From assembly GCF_000524195.1 (NCBI RefSeq), contig NW_020170514.1:64273-128272 (forward strand): a DNA stretch of 64,000 bases, in the 5' to 3' direction. This document shows positions 37,001 through 48,957 of this stretch, piece after piece. A program made the translations under genes and the position numbers. Positions within the stretch are counted from its first letter, which is position 1. The number at the start of each line of letters is the position of its first letter. The stretch is from Echinococcus granulosus (lineage: Eukaryota > Platyhelminthes > Cestoda > Cyclophyllidea > Taeniidae). Under the pieces are notes generated by a model. The model had not been told where the DNA came from. It saw only the letters and a list, made by a program, of their open reading frames with translations, and searched no databases.

Positions 37001-38900
37001 AATATACTCTGTCAGAATAGTTTTACTTTCCGGCCCTGGCAAGTAACTCAAGTGGTTACTGAATCAGTTTGAAATTCGCTTTTCGATTACTATCAAACGA
37101 ATGATATGAAGCGAATGTACGGAATCCTCTATAATACCGAATAATAGGTATGTTTCTCCTCGTAAGGCCACTCACCAGTTCTTCACTCGCAATCGAATGA
37201 TTTCGTACCACGACCCCTCGGGCAGTGAAATCTCCACCTCCGTATCGCCGTTTGCTTCACCAGAGCTCCGGTCCACAGGTTGCTTCGCTTTCATGCCGAC
37301 GCTGGACGACAGTGAGGGGGGAAACGAGGGCTTCGCTGCAGCCGCCGTTGCCTACCTCCAACCCTCACCGCCACCTCCACATCCACCCCCACATCTCTCG
37401 GGGTTACCCCCCGTGATTCCAGATCAACGGCGCTGGCTCGCTAGTACCACGGCCACCGCTACTACCGTTCCTGCACCCTCTGCCATGGCGGACTACTCTA
37501 CAGCGGAAATTAATCGAAATCTGGAACTTCTTACAGAAAAAGTCACGAAGTTGGCTATTGAGGGTGAGTTCCCGCTGTGATGCACGAACTTTTTATGGCG
37601 GAGGACAAGAAAAGACCAATTGCGTGATCATGATTGTGGCTTTTGGTAATCCTATTCCATCTGGTTTCTTCAATAACTTGCTGCCATAGAATTTCTTCCT
37701 CTCAGAAGGTCTGACCATTCTCCCAATATCATTTGAAGTGTGAGGCTTCGTTCTGACTAGATAGCGGTTATTCAAGTAGGTTGTTCCCTAACACCGCAGT
37801 GTAATTTGCTGAATCCATTTTGTAGCAGTCCAAAAAGCTGGAACGCTGCCTTGACTCACTGTGATTTTTATCCGACCTTAAAATTCCCCTTTCCGGAGCG
37901 TTTAGCCCATTCTCATTGCACAATGTTAATATTGTTTCAACATGCTCATCCATTTTGACGTGTGGTGCACCTGTACGAAGTATAAATCTTATTACTAGAA
38001 ATGCATTTGCCTTTTGAACTCAATGGATGTGGGTTTTGTAAAAGAATCGGTCCGCGAACCTTTCGGTTCCCTATCGGAGCAAAAGTTGGATAAGTGGCCG
38101 GTATACGCTTCTCTCGCCCACTTTTCATCTTAGAGAATAAGAAACATGAGTCGGTGGAGACTCAATTGTGAGTTCCACCGGTCCTTTATATTCGTTCCTT
38201 CTCTAGGATATTTTCATGTTCAATTCTAGCTTCTAAACTCTTCAAATAGGTGTTCGATCAGCTGGTTATTGTTATTCGTATCTCTTCTAGAGGCTTGGAA
38301 ATAGATTTGAGAATTTTTATTCGAAATCCAACCCTTCTTAGCTTCACCTGACTTAGAGATCTTGCAGATATCGAAACCGCTTGGATCACATTTCACTAAA
38401 TGCGAGGTCAGTCTTACTCCACTTGAAACTACCTTTTATGCAACCCAAATTGTGAAATCAACTGCACATATTGGCTACTTTCGCTTGACCAACGCTTGAA
38501 AAATAGGGCGTGCTTTCTTCTTTCCCGTGAATTCTTCGCCCAACTGGATAGAATAGTTGTCGTATCAATCCGTCGATCACCGAAGTACAACCACGAAATA
38601 CAGTTGTGTAATCCATCACCACCTTCACTAGAAATGCAACCGAGAAACTGTTCACTCTGTCAGGTCGTTTGCATTCACCGAGCCCTTGCTTCGGTGTCAA
38701 CTTTCGCATACCGTAGTAATCGACTTAATCTACTACTTCACTTGTAAGTTCTAGTCGATTGTGTCGACTCAATGCCATTAAGCTTGTACTGACTAACAGA
38801 AAAGTGTCACAATTGCCATTTCCGACGTTTAACATTGTTTAAAGAATGAGTAAGGTAAGCCTCCCCTTTTTTTTCAGAGTCTGACTCACCGAGTGATTAG
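31016..38900 (+). CDS. Smaug / SAMD4 RNA-binding translational repressor (5' end unresolved)
   Basis: Smaug proteins bind stem-loops in mRNAs through a SAM domain and recruit repression and deadenylation factors in the cytoplasm. Exons: 31016-31081 (tentative), 31307-31687, 31757-32247, 32324-32612, 32844-33590, 33749-33834, 35058-35597, 37179-37563, 38878-38900, about 1,000 residues. The second exon matches Smaug similarity region 1/2 (LLVAAMTTPLFTVEDRHWL). The SAM domain lies at about 32850-33040: PGWLKSLRLHKYIGLFKRLT and VTQGARNKILVNIAKL, keeping the GAR-KI RNA-contact segment, followed by LSELHSILLTPF. A pseudo-HEAT-like part continues over 33749-35120 (IDDDNYGFFMQLLTIVLEHS, then AQKDQVTIWQKQM), and the C-terminal NRNLELLTEKVTKLAIE matches the family end. 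The inserts are low complexity: Ser/Pro-rich, acidic (33255-33305), His-rich (35150-35215) and Pro-rich (37365-37420). The first ~60 family residues are not located. Confidence 0.93.
34671..34705 (+). other. G-quadruplex-type run in a Smaug intron
   Basis: Dense G-tracts on the coding strand: GGG, then GGGGG, GGGGGGG, GGGGGG and GGG with short spacers, in intron 33835-35057. This can fold as a G-quadruplex in DNA or pre-mRNA. Confidence 0.6.
36003..36138 (-). mobile_element. TRIM-like LTR fragment, copy H
   Basis: Starts TGTAACTC and keeps CCCTGAAGATGAAGG and GGGCAGAATAT, then decays near GAGAGTGCTAGA. It lies in Smaug intron 35598-37178, antisense to the gene. Confidence 0.65.
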
Positions 38901-40123
38901 ATCGCCGCTTCTCCGACCGATCAAAACGGCGTCTTTCGTGGGTCAAACAAACTCAACCATCCCATCCCAACTCCTCTCACTCTTTCCCCCCTGCATGAAG
39001 TGATTGCTCCCTCCTCTTCCTTCGTTCCTGCGGCTAGCCTCGCAGGCTCCCGACTTCCCACATCGGATTGTAGGCCACCCTTAACGTGTTTTTATGCAAC
39101 TAGTCTCATAAAGCTGGACTTTGGTTTCTTGTCTCATTTTGAGAAGCACCATCACAACACAACCCATCAGGCTGTGTCTCAAGCTGGTCTTGTGCACTTT
39201 ACTCGACTGTTTTGGCCCAGGCGCGGAGCATATCTTTTTTCCTCCCCCCTCTTTCTTGCTTTTTCTAATTTTTGTTTTTTTTTTTTTTCTCATCATTCTC
39301 GACATTTTTGGTGAAACGGACAGAGAGCTAGAACACTGCTTATTTATCGTGACACCAACTGTGCATCCTTACCATCATGTTTGTCATTGATGAAAACACT
39401 ACTTACTTGTGAACCTGATCACGCGTCCATTCATCGTGTCTACCTGTTGTGCATATCAAAACGTTGTTAAAATCCCAATTATACTCTGCCAATCGTTTGT
39501 CTCTCGTCAGATCGGTTGGTATTCTGCCAAAGTGTCCAATAATCACTACAGATAATATGGGTATGAAATAAACTGCTGAGTTCCAGGTTCATGCTAGAAA
39601 AAAGGCAAATAACTTGTAACTACGGCTGTTGGACCGTCCGTAGACGATAAGACGCGTGCTCTCCCCTTCTGCAGAAGGGGAGTAGCTAGTGGCGTGCACA
39701 AGAAGCAGGAGAGCAACGTTGCACAACATATTATGAGCTGAAACGACAACAACTGCTCATTAAACTCTGTAATGATCTGATTTCGCAAGTGACTTCTTAA
39801 TCACTCGTTTGAAGCCCCAATCTAGTAGCGACGTTTACGATCTTCTCAGCCTTGTACCGCTATTTTTCGACTGGTGCACCACTTTCTTCTTTCATTTATA
39901 TTTACGTTTTGTGTGCTTCCCACCTCCCTAACGGAATGAGTGTACAAATTAACTGACGGACTTATTTTGTCGACTATCTCTAGAATTAAGGAACCTTCAA
40001 TAACCTTTGACCACCCAAATCTGATCCTCAGGCTTTCGCAGGCAAAAAATATTGTCAAATTTAGTTAATTGGGAATTTAGCCAATCAGAATCATCAGGGG
40101 GTTCTGAACATTATCGTCACTAA
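38901..40123. other. Smaug 3' region and intergenic DNA
   Basis: Probable Smaug 3' untranslated region up to about 39.6 kb, including pyrimidine-rich tracts (39236-39300). Beyond this there is nothing recognisable until the LTR element at 40124. Confidence 0.4.
39567..39572 (+). promoter_or_regulatory. Candidate polyadenylation signal of Smaug
   Basis: AATAAA about 670 bases after the proposed Smaug stop codon. The intervening stretch is pyrimidine-rich with long T runs, compatible with a 3' untranslated region. Confidence 0.3.
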
Positions 40124-40761
40124 TGTAGCGTCCCGAGACTCCTTTAAGACAAAAGAAGGCACAATACTCGGGCAGAATACATATATTCAGCACTGAAAAG
40201 GTGTCTGGGCTATTGGCATGGCCCAAAAGGCCAGCCCACCCAGCGAGGTACAAGGGGGCTAATTCGAAGTACAAAAAGTGGCGCCTCACCAGAACCGAGG
40301 GATAAACCACTATCGTATTACATAGCCGCCCTCCTCTTTTGAGCGTCGTCCCCGGCGCTCCCACAGGTCAACCTCCCGCGTCAGCCATTACAACGTAGTC
40401 GGTGCAGTAAAAAAACACCCACGAGCCAACCGTCCCAGTCACCAAATTAGCGCGCAACTGAGGGGATAGTTGACCTCAACGTCACTGATCCCTCTTGGCA
40501 GCTTGACTGGATCTGGGGTTTCGTCCAGTTTAGGGNNNNNNNNNNNNNNNNNNNNNNNNNNNNNNNNNNNNNNNNNNNNNNNNNNNNNNNNNNNNNNNNN
40601 NNNNNNNNNNNNNNNNNNNNNNNNNNNNNNNNNNNAGATGGTGTCTGGGCTATTGGCATGGCCCAAAAGGCCAGCCCACCCAGCGAGGCACAAGGGGGCT
40701 AATTCGAAGTACAAAAGTGGCGCCTCACCAGAACCGAGGGATAAACCACTATCGTATTACA
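40124..40761 (-). mobile_element. Complete TRIM-like LTR element, copy I (contains assembly gap)
   Basis: The left LTR is 40124-40322 (199 bp, TGTAGCG...TATTACA). The right LTR is visible from 40636 to 40761, its outer part identical to the left except for one T/C change and one A fewer in an A run. CTAA at 40120-40123 and again at 40762-40765 flanks the element as a 4-bp target duplication (5 bp if the terminal A is counted). The internal part 40323-40535 is short and has no long coding frame. Next to the left LTR, read on the minus strand, is the purine tract AAAAGAGGAGGGCGG, so the element is transcribed from the minus strand. The near identity of the LTRs shows a recent insertion. Confidence 0.85.
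40536..40635. other. Assembly gap of 100 N
   Basis: Exactly 100 N, the usual placeholder length for a gap of unknown size. It hides the inner end of the right LTR and an unknown amount of the internal region of the element at 40124-40761. Confidence 0.98.
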
Positions 40762-40765
40762 CTAA

Positions 40766-43751
40766 TACTATGGTCGCGGTTAATAAAAAATGAAAACTTT
40801 TGAAATAGTCTGTAATAAGGTTGTGAATTTATACTGGATAAAAGCATGGTTCCATAATTTGTCAAGTACGTCAGCAAAAACTCAGCAAAGTTGTTGTGAA
40901 TATATCTCTGATCCAAATACACGCTGAATACAAAGTGAAAAATGACGTTATTGTTTGTTAGGATCTTGAATTAATGTGTTATACCCACAATCCAATAATA
41001 CGTTTTTAAGTAGCTACTTCCATACATTGGCTTCTTTCGATTTTGGTGTCATATCATGAAGCGAGAGGTTTCTGATGGTTTTCCCCCTTCTAGCTGACAA
41101 ATACAGTAATGATAGATCCAGATGTTTTCTGTGAATAAGGAAACCCCTAATTAACAAAGTCTGTATTAATCTGCCCGGATGTGCTGTTGACGTGGGCCGG
41201 TTTGATGGCGGTGGTGGTAGATGATTAAAATGTGTTGCCTTCTTCTAAAAAAAGGCTCCAGGTTCAGTGTCTTTTCAACTATCTTATCCATCTTTGAACA
41301 GATACTTGATTGACGGCAAAAATTTTGTCTTGCCTTCGTTTTTTTCTGTTAATACTGGTGCTCGGTGAGTAGAATGATCCCCATTCCTAAAATCGGCAAA
41401 CAACTAGTCATCCCACCCTACTCCAGTTGTTTGGCACTGAGTAAATAGTACAGATTGCCAGGGCATGATTTTACATGCATCATGCCTTCGTTTTAGTCGA
41501 AATTTGGCAGAAAATATACCTAAAGTCTCAGTTTAGTTGGAAGAAGTACGTGACGAAAATCTGAGTTTTTACGCTGCTGTAGGGTCACATAACTCTGTTG
41601 GCAAATGGGCTATTCAACTGTTAATTAAAATATCAATTGGCTCCTAAGTTGACCTCGCTGCTTTCTACAATAAGTCCATTGAAACTTTGGAATACCAACT
41701 GAAGAAGATGGTACTTAGATCCATTCTGTCATGGATCGTCTGTTTGCTGTTAAAACTATGGATTCAGTCCAAAATAAGCATATTACAACGGATCTAATAT
41801 GATGGAAATACCGAGTTTACTCCTTGGCCTAGAAGGACTAAGTTGTGTGCCTTCAGTGAGTCCAGAGAATTCCGATTATCTACGGTGCAGAAAGCAGCAT
41901 CTCTGGATTTCGCCTCCTGGATTGTAGATGAGGAAGCATATCGCAGTCTATATCTTGACGGATGTTGATCCAATATACTTTATTTCTTTGTGCTGCCTCC
42001 TAAAACTACGGAATCGTGCAAACCTCTCTTATTGCAGATAAAGATAGGGTAAGAATGATAAAATTCTCGCCATAAATTGCAAAGAACTGGTTAAGAGACA
42101 TCGTCTGAAGTCGGATCAAAAACAAAATATCCTACCAACGATAGCATTGAGGTGAGACACTGCTTGTCTACTTACATACCCCGTAACTAAAATGAAAACA
42201 TAAACTAATTCACCCAGACCTTTGATAGCTGTCACGGCGTTTAACTCTAAGAAATCCTTTAGCAGTTTTATCATTGCTCCTTTTAAGGTGAAGAAAGTCT
42301 TGTTACATGTTCTGGTGGCGACTCTGTTCGCGCAATAACATTCGCGGATCTTCCTGAGTCCATCTAACCCGATCGTAATGTCCTTATCACCAGCAAAAGC
42401 GCTGGGACTGTATCATCGCGTGTTCGTGTTGAACTTTTTGGTGATGAATAAATTGCTGCTAGTTTATTTTGGTACTTCAATGTGTCATACTTGAGGTAGC
42501 ACATTCTGCCTTAACGTGCACCAATGTTACACCCCGACTGCTTTAGTAATACCGAAATGGCACAAACGGGAAGCATCTGCATAACTAAAAGGTGCTTTTA
42601 ACTACTTTTTGATCTTGACTTGGATCTAAACAGAGGGAACCAGTTGGTGCTTGATTGCCTTATTTGAGTGAACAAGAGGCTAGATGTTCAGTTTCAAAAA
42701 AGCTGTTAGCGAAACTACCTACATCTGAATACCTTCGAGTGTATTCCACAGATCTCATCTATCTGCACGGTTGCTTTATCTCGGTGATTTGATAAAAAAA
42801 TATCATATATGTCGTTTTTGATTGAGGTAGTCAATTCCATCAAAATGTCACCATCGACTCGTCCACCCCGATCTTTCTCCAGACTTACTTTTTAGCTCAT
42901 CTTCAGGAACAACGTTACCATTAGGACGGAGACAGTCTATACCTCCTTCGTAAGCAGCGAAGACATCATAGGTCACATAAGTCTAGAAGCAGTTTAAGAA
43001 ACTGGCATTTGTCCTGCTTATATTCACCGTTACGTAAGGCTCTTCGACCTCTTTTAACTCAATCACGACTGCGGCACACGGCCCTGTCCACGGTGGTAGC
43101 CGCAATCCCTTCTACAGTCCTTCATAGTAATCACAGTGCTGCTTGGTTTAGTAACGAAGATGGCATAAGCGCATCATTTTACTAAAGGTCTACATAACAC
43201 TGCATAAAATTAAGACGATTTCCATCCCACTGCAACACGGCAAATCCTTCAGACCCAAAACAGACAGCACCAGTTGCCGATCAGTTGGGAACTAGTATTT
43301 TCAGTAAGACCCAAACTGAAAGCGATCATTTAGGTCTTATTATTAATGAATAAGCTAAAGGACTTCGACAAAAATTCTAACACGTCAGCACGAGGAAATT
43401 CAGGATAAAGTATCCAAAAATTTCCCTAAAAATGTCTAGCCAAAAACAGATAATTAAGTGATGACTGATATGTACGTATTACACCAAGATTAAAATTTGT
43501 ATCCTCTTTGACGAATGACTCAAGCGCCGAGTTGAAAAGTATTAGGAGTAGTTAGGCAACGCCAAAAAAATTAACAAAAATTGTTCACATTGTGCCAGAA
43601 GCGTATATGCCAAAGGCTGATAAAATTGAGTAGAATGTACAATTGATTCGACTTATCATAGAGGCGTTCAAAAAAAACGGTAGAACAGAAACGTACAGGA
43701 GGAAAGCACAAGGATCCACAGTGCATGCACATACAAAACGAAGGTAACATC
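40766..43751. other. Gene-free stretch left of FAM32A
   Basis: No gene supported. Around 41810-42040 several plus-strand frames read briefly like protein but are interrupted by stops and lack good splice sites; this may be a decayed gene or transposon. The part next to 43751 is the 3' side of FAM32A. Confidence 0.4.
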
Positions 43752-44116
43752 TCACTTTGTCCATGATACCTTTGGAATATCGAAATGCTCACTCATAGAA
43801 TTCAGGTGTTCATTGAATTCCATGATTCGCTGTTTGTGTGACTTTTCTGCCTTTGTTAAAATCCTTTCCATCATCCGCTTTTCTTTCTTTTTCTCGAATT
43901 CAACCTCGGCGGCGGTCTTCGTAATCTTCGGTTCATTTTTCTCCTCAATAATTTCTACGTTAGGGTCATTTTTTTCATGGGATTTGAGAGCATGCTTCTT
44001 GTGCTTTTTAGATCTCCTAGATTGCGGCCTATGTAGACAAAATGCACTTACTTCATTATTTTACTCTCCGTCTTTAGTTTTAAAGCGCCTTTAATGACGT
44101 GTGAGTACTCGGACAT
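43752..44116 (-). CDS. FAM32A: FAM32A homolog, small nuclear spliceosome-associated protein
   Basis: Complete two-exon gene of about 109-113 residues; the human protein has about 112. Exon 1 is 44116-44052 (MSEYSHVIKGALKLK, matching the family start with KGPLKLK). Exon 2 is 44016-43752 or 44028-43752 depending on the acceptor used. It is Lys-rich, then carries the family core FEKKKEKRMMERILTKA and KSHKQRIMEFNEHL, and ends in HFDIPKVSWTK followed by TGA, the near-invariant FAM32A C-terminus, which sits close to the spliceosome active site in human complexes. Without removing the tiny intron the frame stops at once (AAG TAA), so the gene is easy to miss. It stands alone among repeats and decayed DNA. 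Confidence 0.93.
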
Positions 44117-44549
44117 CGCTCAAGAGAAAACCGCCCAACTACCGCAGAGAAACAAAAGCCAGACTTTAATCAGCTGGGATGGCACATGTCCTTGAGAAGC
44201 ATCTCCATCATTATAAGCAAATCACTTCTTCCGCTTTTAAGATAAATGCAAAAACCAAAAATTTAACTAAGAAGAGTCTTTACATGGGCAGAGTCTAGGT
44301 GCATATATTTAATCAGGAACTTGCTGATTAAAAGGCTTTTCAGGAGAGTTTTTGGTAAGCAATATTTCTCAATATTTAATTGGTCTTACTTTGTTTATAA
44401 TGATCCTTAGTTGAAAGCATATTCAAGATTACTCAATCTTCTTTTTCACCGGGGGTTTAGGTCTTGCATTGCATTTCACTTTTAGGCAACGTTTCCTCTT
44501 ATTTTTGTTTAATCCTAGTTAACTACATCAGGGCGATGACTTGATTCAG

Positions 44550-44738
44550 TGCAGCGGAGCGAGACTTCCCTATAAATGAAATGGAACATAGTACTCGAGC
44601 AGAGTGTATGTATTCAGCACAGAGAAGGTATTTGGGCCACTGGCATGACCCGAAGGCTAGCCCACCCGGCGTGGTAAAGATATATTCAAATGCGTCTCCC
44701 TGCTAATATCGAGGGATAAACAACCGCAGTATTGCGTT
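44550..44738 (-). mobile_element. TRIM-like LTR, copy J
   Basis: Solo LTR with family blocks GACTTCCCT, GGCATGACCCGAAGG, AGCCCACCCGGCG and CGAGGGATAAACAAC. Its ends are diverged (TGCAGCGG at one end, GCGTTA at the other). Confidence 0.75.
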
Positions 44739-45392
44739 AGTTTAGCTATGTTTTTGACTCTGCTATCACCTTAGTTCCCCTAAGTTGAACTTCCCTTTAA
44801 AATTACGTGTGCAAGTCCCGCCGATCATGTTCACACCCTCCCAGACGTTCTTGATGTTGTTCATTAATCTTCCTCTATTAGTATAGCTCGTTTAACTTTT
44901 GGAGAATATTTATTATTAAGACTTAGAAGGGATGTGCGGCTATGATCACGAAGGATTACGATCCAGATTTAAAACACAAGCTTTGGAAACTGGGAAGGCA
45001 AATCCCTAATTCATGTAGGTGTAACAACAATAGATTTAAAAAGACTTGGAATCTATTATTTGCACATGTACTGCTAAATAATGACTATGGAGGCTCCTGT
45101 TTATTAGCAGGGTTTCTTATTTTCTCTTTGTAATTAACCAGTTCCAAAGGCCACGATTGTAAGCTTGAAAAGTGTTCAATCATAATTCTACAATGAAAGC
45201 AACGTTTAACAGTATTCCCACGTGCAACTTTTACCTGGCCTGTAAAACAAATGATAATTAAGTCCTAGTTACTGTAAGAATTTTATTGTTCTCGTTGTAA
45301 ATTATATCGGTTAAATGCTTTCAGACCAGTTTTTAATCAAGTTTGGATGGGATCGTAATGCTGACTAACATTGGATCTAGTAAGAATATAAT

Positions 45393-45581
45393 TGTAGCGT
45401 CCTGTGACTTTCCTGAAGATAAAAGAAGACATAATACTCTGGCGGAATACCTATATTTGACACACAGAAAGTACTAGCTCCACTGGCATGGCCTGAAGGC
45501 CAACCCACCCGGCGTAGTACATAGGCCAATTTAAAAGTCGCTCTTCACGAAGACCAATGGTTAAACAACCATAGCATTACA
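45393..45581 (-). mobile_element. TRIM-like solo LTR, copy K
   Basis: Clean 189-bp LTR, TGTAGCGTCC to GCATTACA, with no partner LTR. The ends are intact, but I do not see a convincing target duplication. Confidence 0.8.
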
Positions 45582-45861
45582 ATATAAATGTTTGGGGATT
45601 TGCAGGATTTCTACCTAACCGCTTCTGATTCTGTACCCTTGGGACAGGAAGTGTGGTTAAAGGAAGGCATTTTTTACTTGACCAGTGATGTGGAAATTTA
45701 TAGGTTGTAGAGATTTAAATGTAATCAGGATTGTTTTCCTCACCAGGGTTTGAAGGCTTCCGCTATGCCAAGTGATTAAAAAAACTGCCTTCTTCTCTCC
45801 TTAAAGGTATATTCAATCAAACGCTTATTACACCACTTTTACCTACGATAGTTCTTTAATG

Positions 45862-46131
45862 CTAAAAGAGCGCGACTTTCTGTTCAATGCGGGCCTTTGT
45901 GTTTCTGATCATGCAACTCGTATTCTGACATTCCATTTTGTTATGAGGTTTTACTTTATCTAATCGCATTTTTCTACAACAGGATGGGTAGACTCCTCTG
46001 ACATATTCTGGTCGTATTACTAGCAGGCAAGATTTGGACATGCTTGACTGATTGCGAACACTTGTGATTAGATGCTGGTGTTGATTTCTTGCTAAATTTT
46101 TGTGCCCATGTTTTGCCCTCGTTTTTAACAA
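45862..46131 (-). pseudogene. Possible piggyBac-like transposase C-terminal relic
   Basis: Minus-strand open frame of 89 codons with a Cys/Lys/Arg-rich part (CCRKMRLDKVKPHNKMECQN) that loosely resembles the cysteine-rich tail of piggyBac-type transposases. No catalytic core is readable upstream. A palindrome of the kind seen near transposon ends lies at 47596. The identification is weak. Confidence 0.2.
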
Positions 46132-48769
46132 AATGCGCCAAATTCATCATTTACTTTGAATGATAGCACCTGTCTCATGGTAACTGTAGCAACTCGATTT
46201 TAAGTTAGTCTTTGAAAGGAGCTTTGGAATCTCTTAATTTATTTCTGTTTGTGAAGCCTGCATTAAAAGGGAGCGAATTTGTCTAGCTTTATTATTTTTA
46301 CTACTTTTAAAAATTTCAGTAGACAATCAATCCATTTCGGTTTTGAGGCATCCAACTGTTAATACTTTGGGCCTAAGTTTGCACATGGATTAATGCTACT
46401 TCATACAGCTACAGCGGTGGATGTTCTCGCTATCAAGGTCTCTAAGGTTAATCGGGTGCTGAAGTTTGGATGATCTATTTCACCGTTATGGAGCTGCTTG
46501 TTATTAATCCTTGACTACTTTGATCGCTTTTCAAAAGCTTTGAAGCATGAGTTTCACCAGACCACGAAATTTTCTAGTCAAACTATTTGATTTTGACACG
46601 AGTGTGTCTAATCCTTTGTACTAAACTGACTAAGGGCAAAAATATATGCATTACTGTTGGGAAACGTGTCAAATTAACCCATTTCTACGAACATCTCAAT
46701 GTCAGACTTTGAGCTTTGGCCCCTTTTGCTCCCTATTTCTTCATACAACTGTCAACTAGAAGAATATGATCAAGAGCATTTCTAAAACTGGTGGCATAAT
46801 ATGGCTGTGTGTTCCTCAAAGAACTCAAGAAAAATCATTTCAAATGGGCAATTACTAAAGTTCGTTAACAAATATATTAAAGCCTCCTACTGCTTCTAAA
46901 TAATCGCATCCCTCTAGCTTCCGATACCAAAAAATTTTGTTACTTTTTTTGAATGAGCAGGTAATGCTATTTGCAAATTATTCATATAATTCTCTTCAAA
47001 AACGCCTCCAGACATCTCACATTGCTCTGTAAATTACCGTCAATTTTGAAGAAACGGGTGAGTTAGAAAGCCAGGCGTTGAAGCAGGTAGTAAGTACTCA
47101 GTCGCCAAACAAACTGGAGCCAGACTCAACCTCTTTATGTTTTCATCCAGTTTATGGGTTTATTTGGACGCCGTAGAACATGTTTTTGTTGTCTTATAAT
47201 GGTTTAAGCCCAATAGCTCAACACAATGTAGCCAGGTAATCCAATCAAACAAGCTTTGTGATTGGTCGTTCGAATGTGTACGTATTCGGCTTACGATGCT
47301 TGTTAGACTCTGTATCAAGTTTGCTAAAATGACAAATTCCCTTCTGAAAGCCTCCAATATATCAAAAAAAGGCCTGGAAAGATATACTAGTTGATAATTC
47401 TCGGCTACGTTTCAGATAAAGTGTCTTCTTTGAAGAGGGCGTGATGCAAATCCTTTGCCTCAGCATATTCGCATCACGACCTTGATTGTTACCTGTATTT
47501 GTGGAAATTGCCTTTTAAAATCCATTAGTTAATCACGACATTTCCTTTTATCAGTTCATCATTATTGCTACGTACGACCCCCATATTTTTCCTGACTCTG
47601 GCGTCACATATAGGTGACACGTGTTCTTTATCAATTTCTGATACGTTGCTGCACCAAATTGTAGGCAGATAGAGTGTTTAACTTAAGGTAGTAAGGTAGA
47701 TGTACAATAAGCAGCAGCTTAATTGTTCAATTTTGATGCGTAAGTATCAATGTCACATTGGAACACTGAAATGTCGTTATTGTCTTCATCATTATCTTAG
47801 TGGCAAATGGAACCAGATAATGGTAGTTATGCGTTAAACACATTACCCAAAACGAATTTCACCTTCCATTCTTTCTCCCTTGTTAAAGTATTTACACGTT
47901 CCAACATCCCGTGGAGTCTTCAGAGGTGAATTAGATGCAGGGTTTCCAAGAATTCGCAGATAACCTGCTCTACAAATACGGATATAATATTATTGACATG
48001 ACTACAGGATACTCCATTGTTAAATTCAGTACACATCACACTCTTGATTAATTCTGTTGTCTGTTCGACGTGCAATAGCTCCCGTCTTGATTTCTTAGCG
48101 AATTTTCAGTGTTCCCTGACCACAAGGGTTTGGCTTTTTTAATGCGGAGTGCCCTTCTCACTACTGCAGTGTGGCCATAAAAGGGTGTTGTTATTCGACG
48201 GAATGAAGTATCTCGCAATCAAACGAATGGACGAAAGCAAAGCACGACATCCATTAAAAAGGTTAGAAAAGTGGGGGGACTTCACGGTAGCCCCTTCCTC
48301 ATCCCCTTCCCCCGCCTTAAAACAAGGCACATCTATTGCGCCTTTTTGACTCCAGAGGACGAAGAAAGGCGGACAAAAAAATCTCTTCAATGGAGTGGAA
48401 CATAACGAAGAGAAGCAGAGACCACAAATCTATACCTCGGGTTATTCATCACACGTTTGTGTACATGAGCGCGCTTAAACTTAGAAGCGCACAAAGAGCC
48501 GAATTGCTACGAAGCGCCACTTTTTTGTCGTCATGCACAAATGCGCCATGACTTGCATGCAAAAGCAATTTCTATTCTGTGTGAGGGGGAGGAGAATTTA
48601 AGGTTTAAAACGGGGCACTCTGTAAGCCTAGGTGAACCTCTTTATTATCAGATAACCAGAAGGTCTTACATTTAGCGGTATGGCTTGCTGCGAGGATTTG
48701 TCGAAACTTGTAAGCACTTGCAAAATGCATGCGACTGTCTATAAAAACGTAGATGGGAGGCGGTCTTAC
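46132..48769. other. Gene-free stretch
   Basis: AT-rich DNA with no supported gene. The minus-strand frame at 48139-48350 is open for about 70 codons but has no family motif. Confidence 0.4.
47601..47616. repeat. Palindromic repeat, copy 2 of 3
   Basis: GTCACATATAGGTGAC preceded by CTGGC: one mismatch to copy 1 with the same left flank. Confidence 0.55.
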
Positions 48770-48957
48770 CTGTGCTCTCCACCATAGTTCTATTGTCATA
48801 CACCCTTACAAAATTCTCTTGAAGCTCATTGGTATGTTTTAAGGCAAACGCGGTATGTAGAACAGCAGCGAAAGTTGAGACTTCTCGCCAAATTCCCCGC
48901 GTAGCATTCGGTGGCAAAGCGGACCGGACCGGATTGTCCACACAGGATTTAAACAAT
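48770..48957 (-). CDS. Unidentified candidate internal exon
   Basis: Open frame of about 62 codons bounded by an acceptor (TTTAG) and a good donor (ACAG/GTAAGACC). The product contains RGIWREVSTFAAVL and ELQENFVRVYDNRTMVES, which read like folded protein rather than random sequence, but I do not recognise the family and cannot place neighbouring exons in matching phase. It could be a real exon of an unknown gene or chance. Confidence 0.25.

Noticed and set aside
44029..44051. A definite 23-nt intron in FAM32A
   Set aside because: Possible but not required: an in-frame acceptor 12 bases further gives a 35-nt intron, closer to the other introns here.
43813..44094. 93-codon hydrophobic plus-strand ORF
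   Set aside because: Reverse complement of the Lys/Glu-rich FAM32A exon 2; the hydrophobicity is an artefact.
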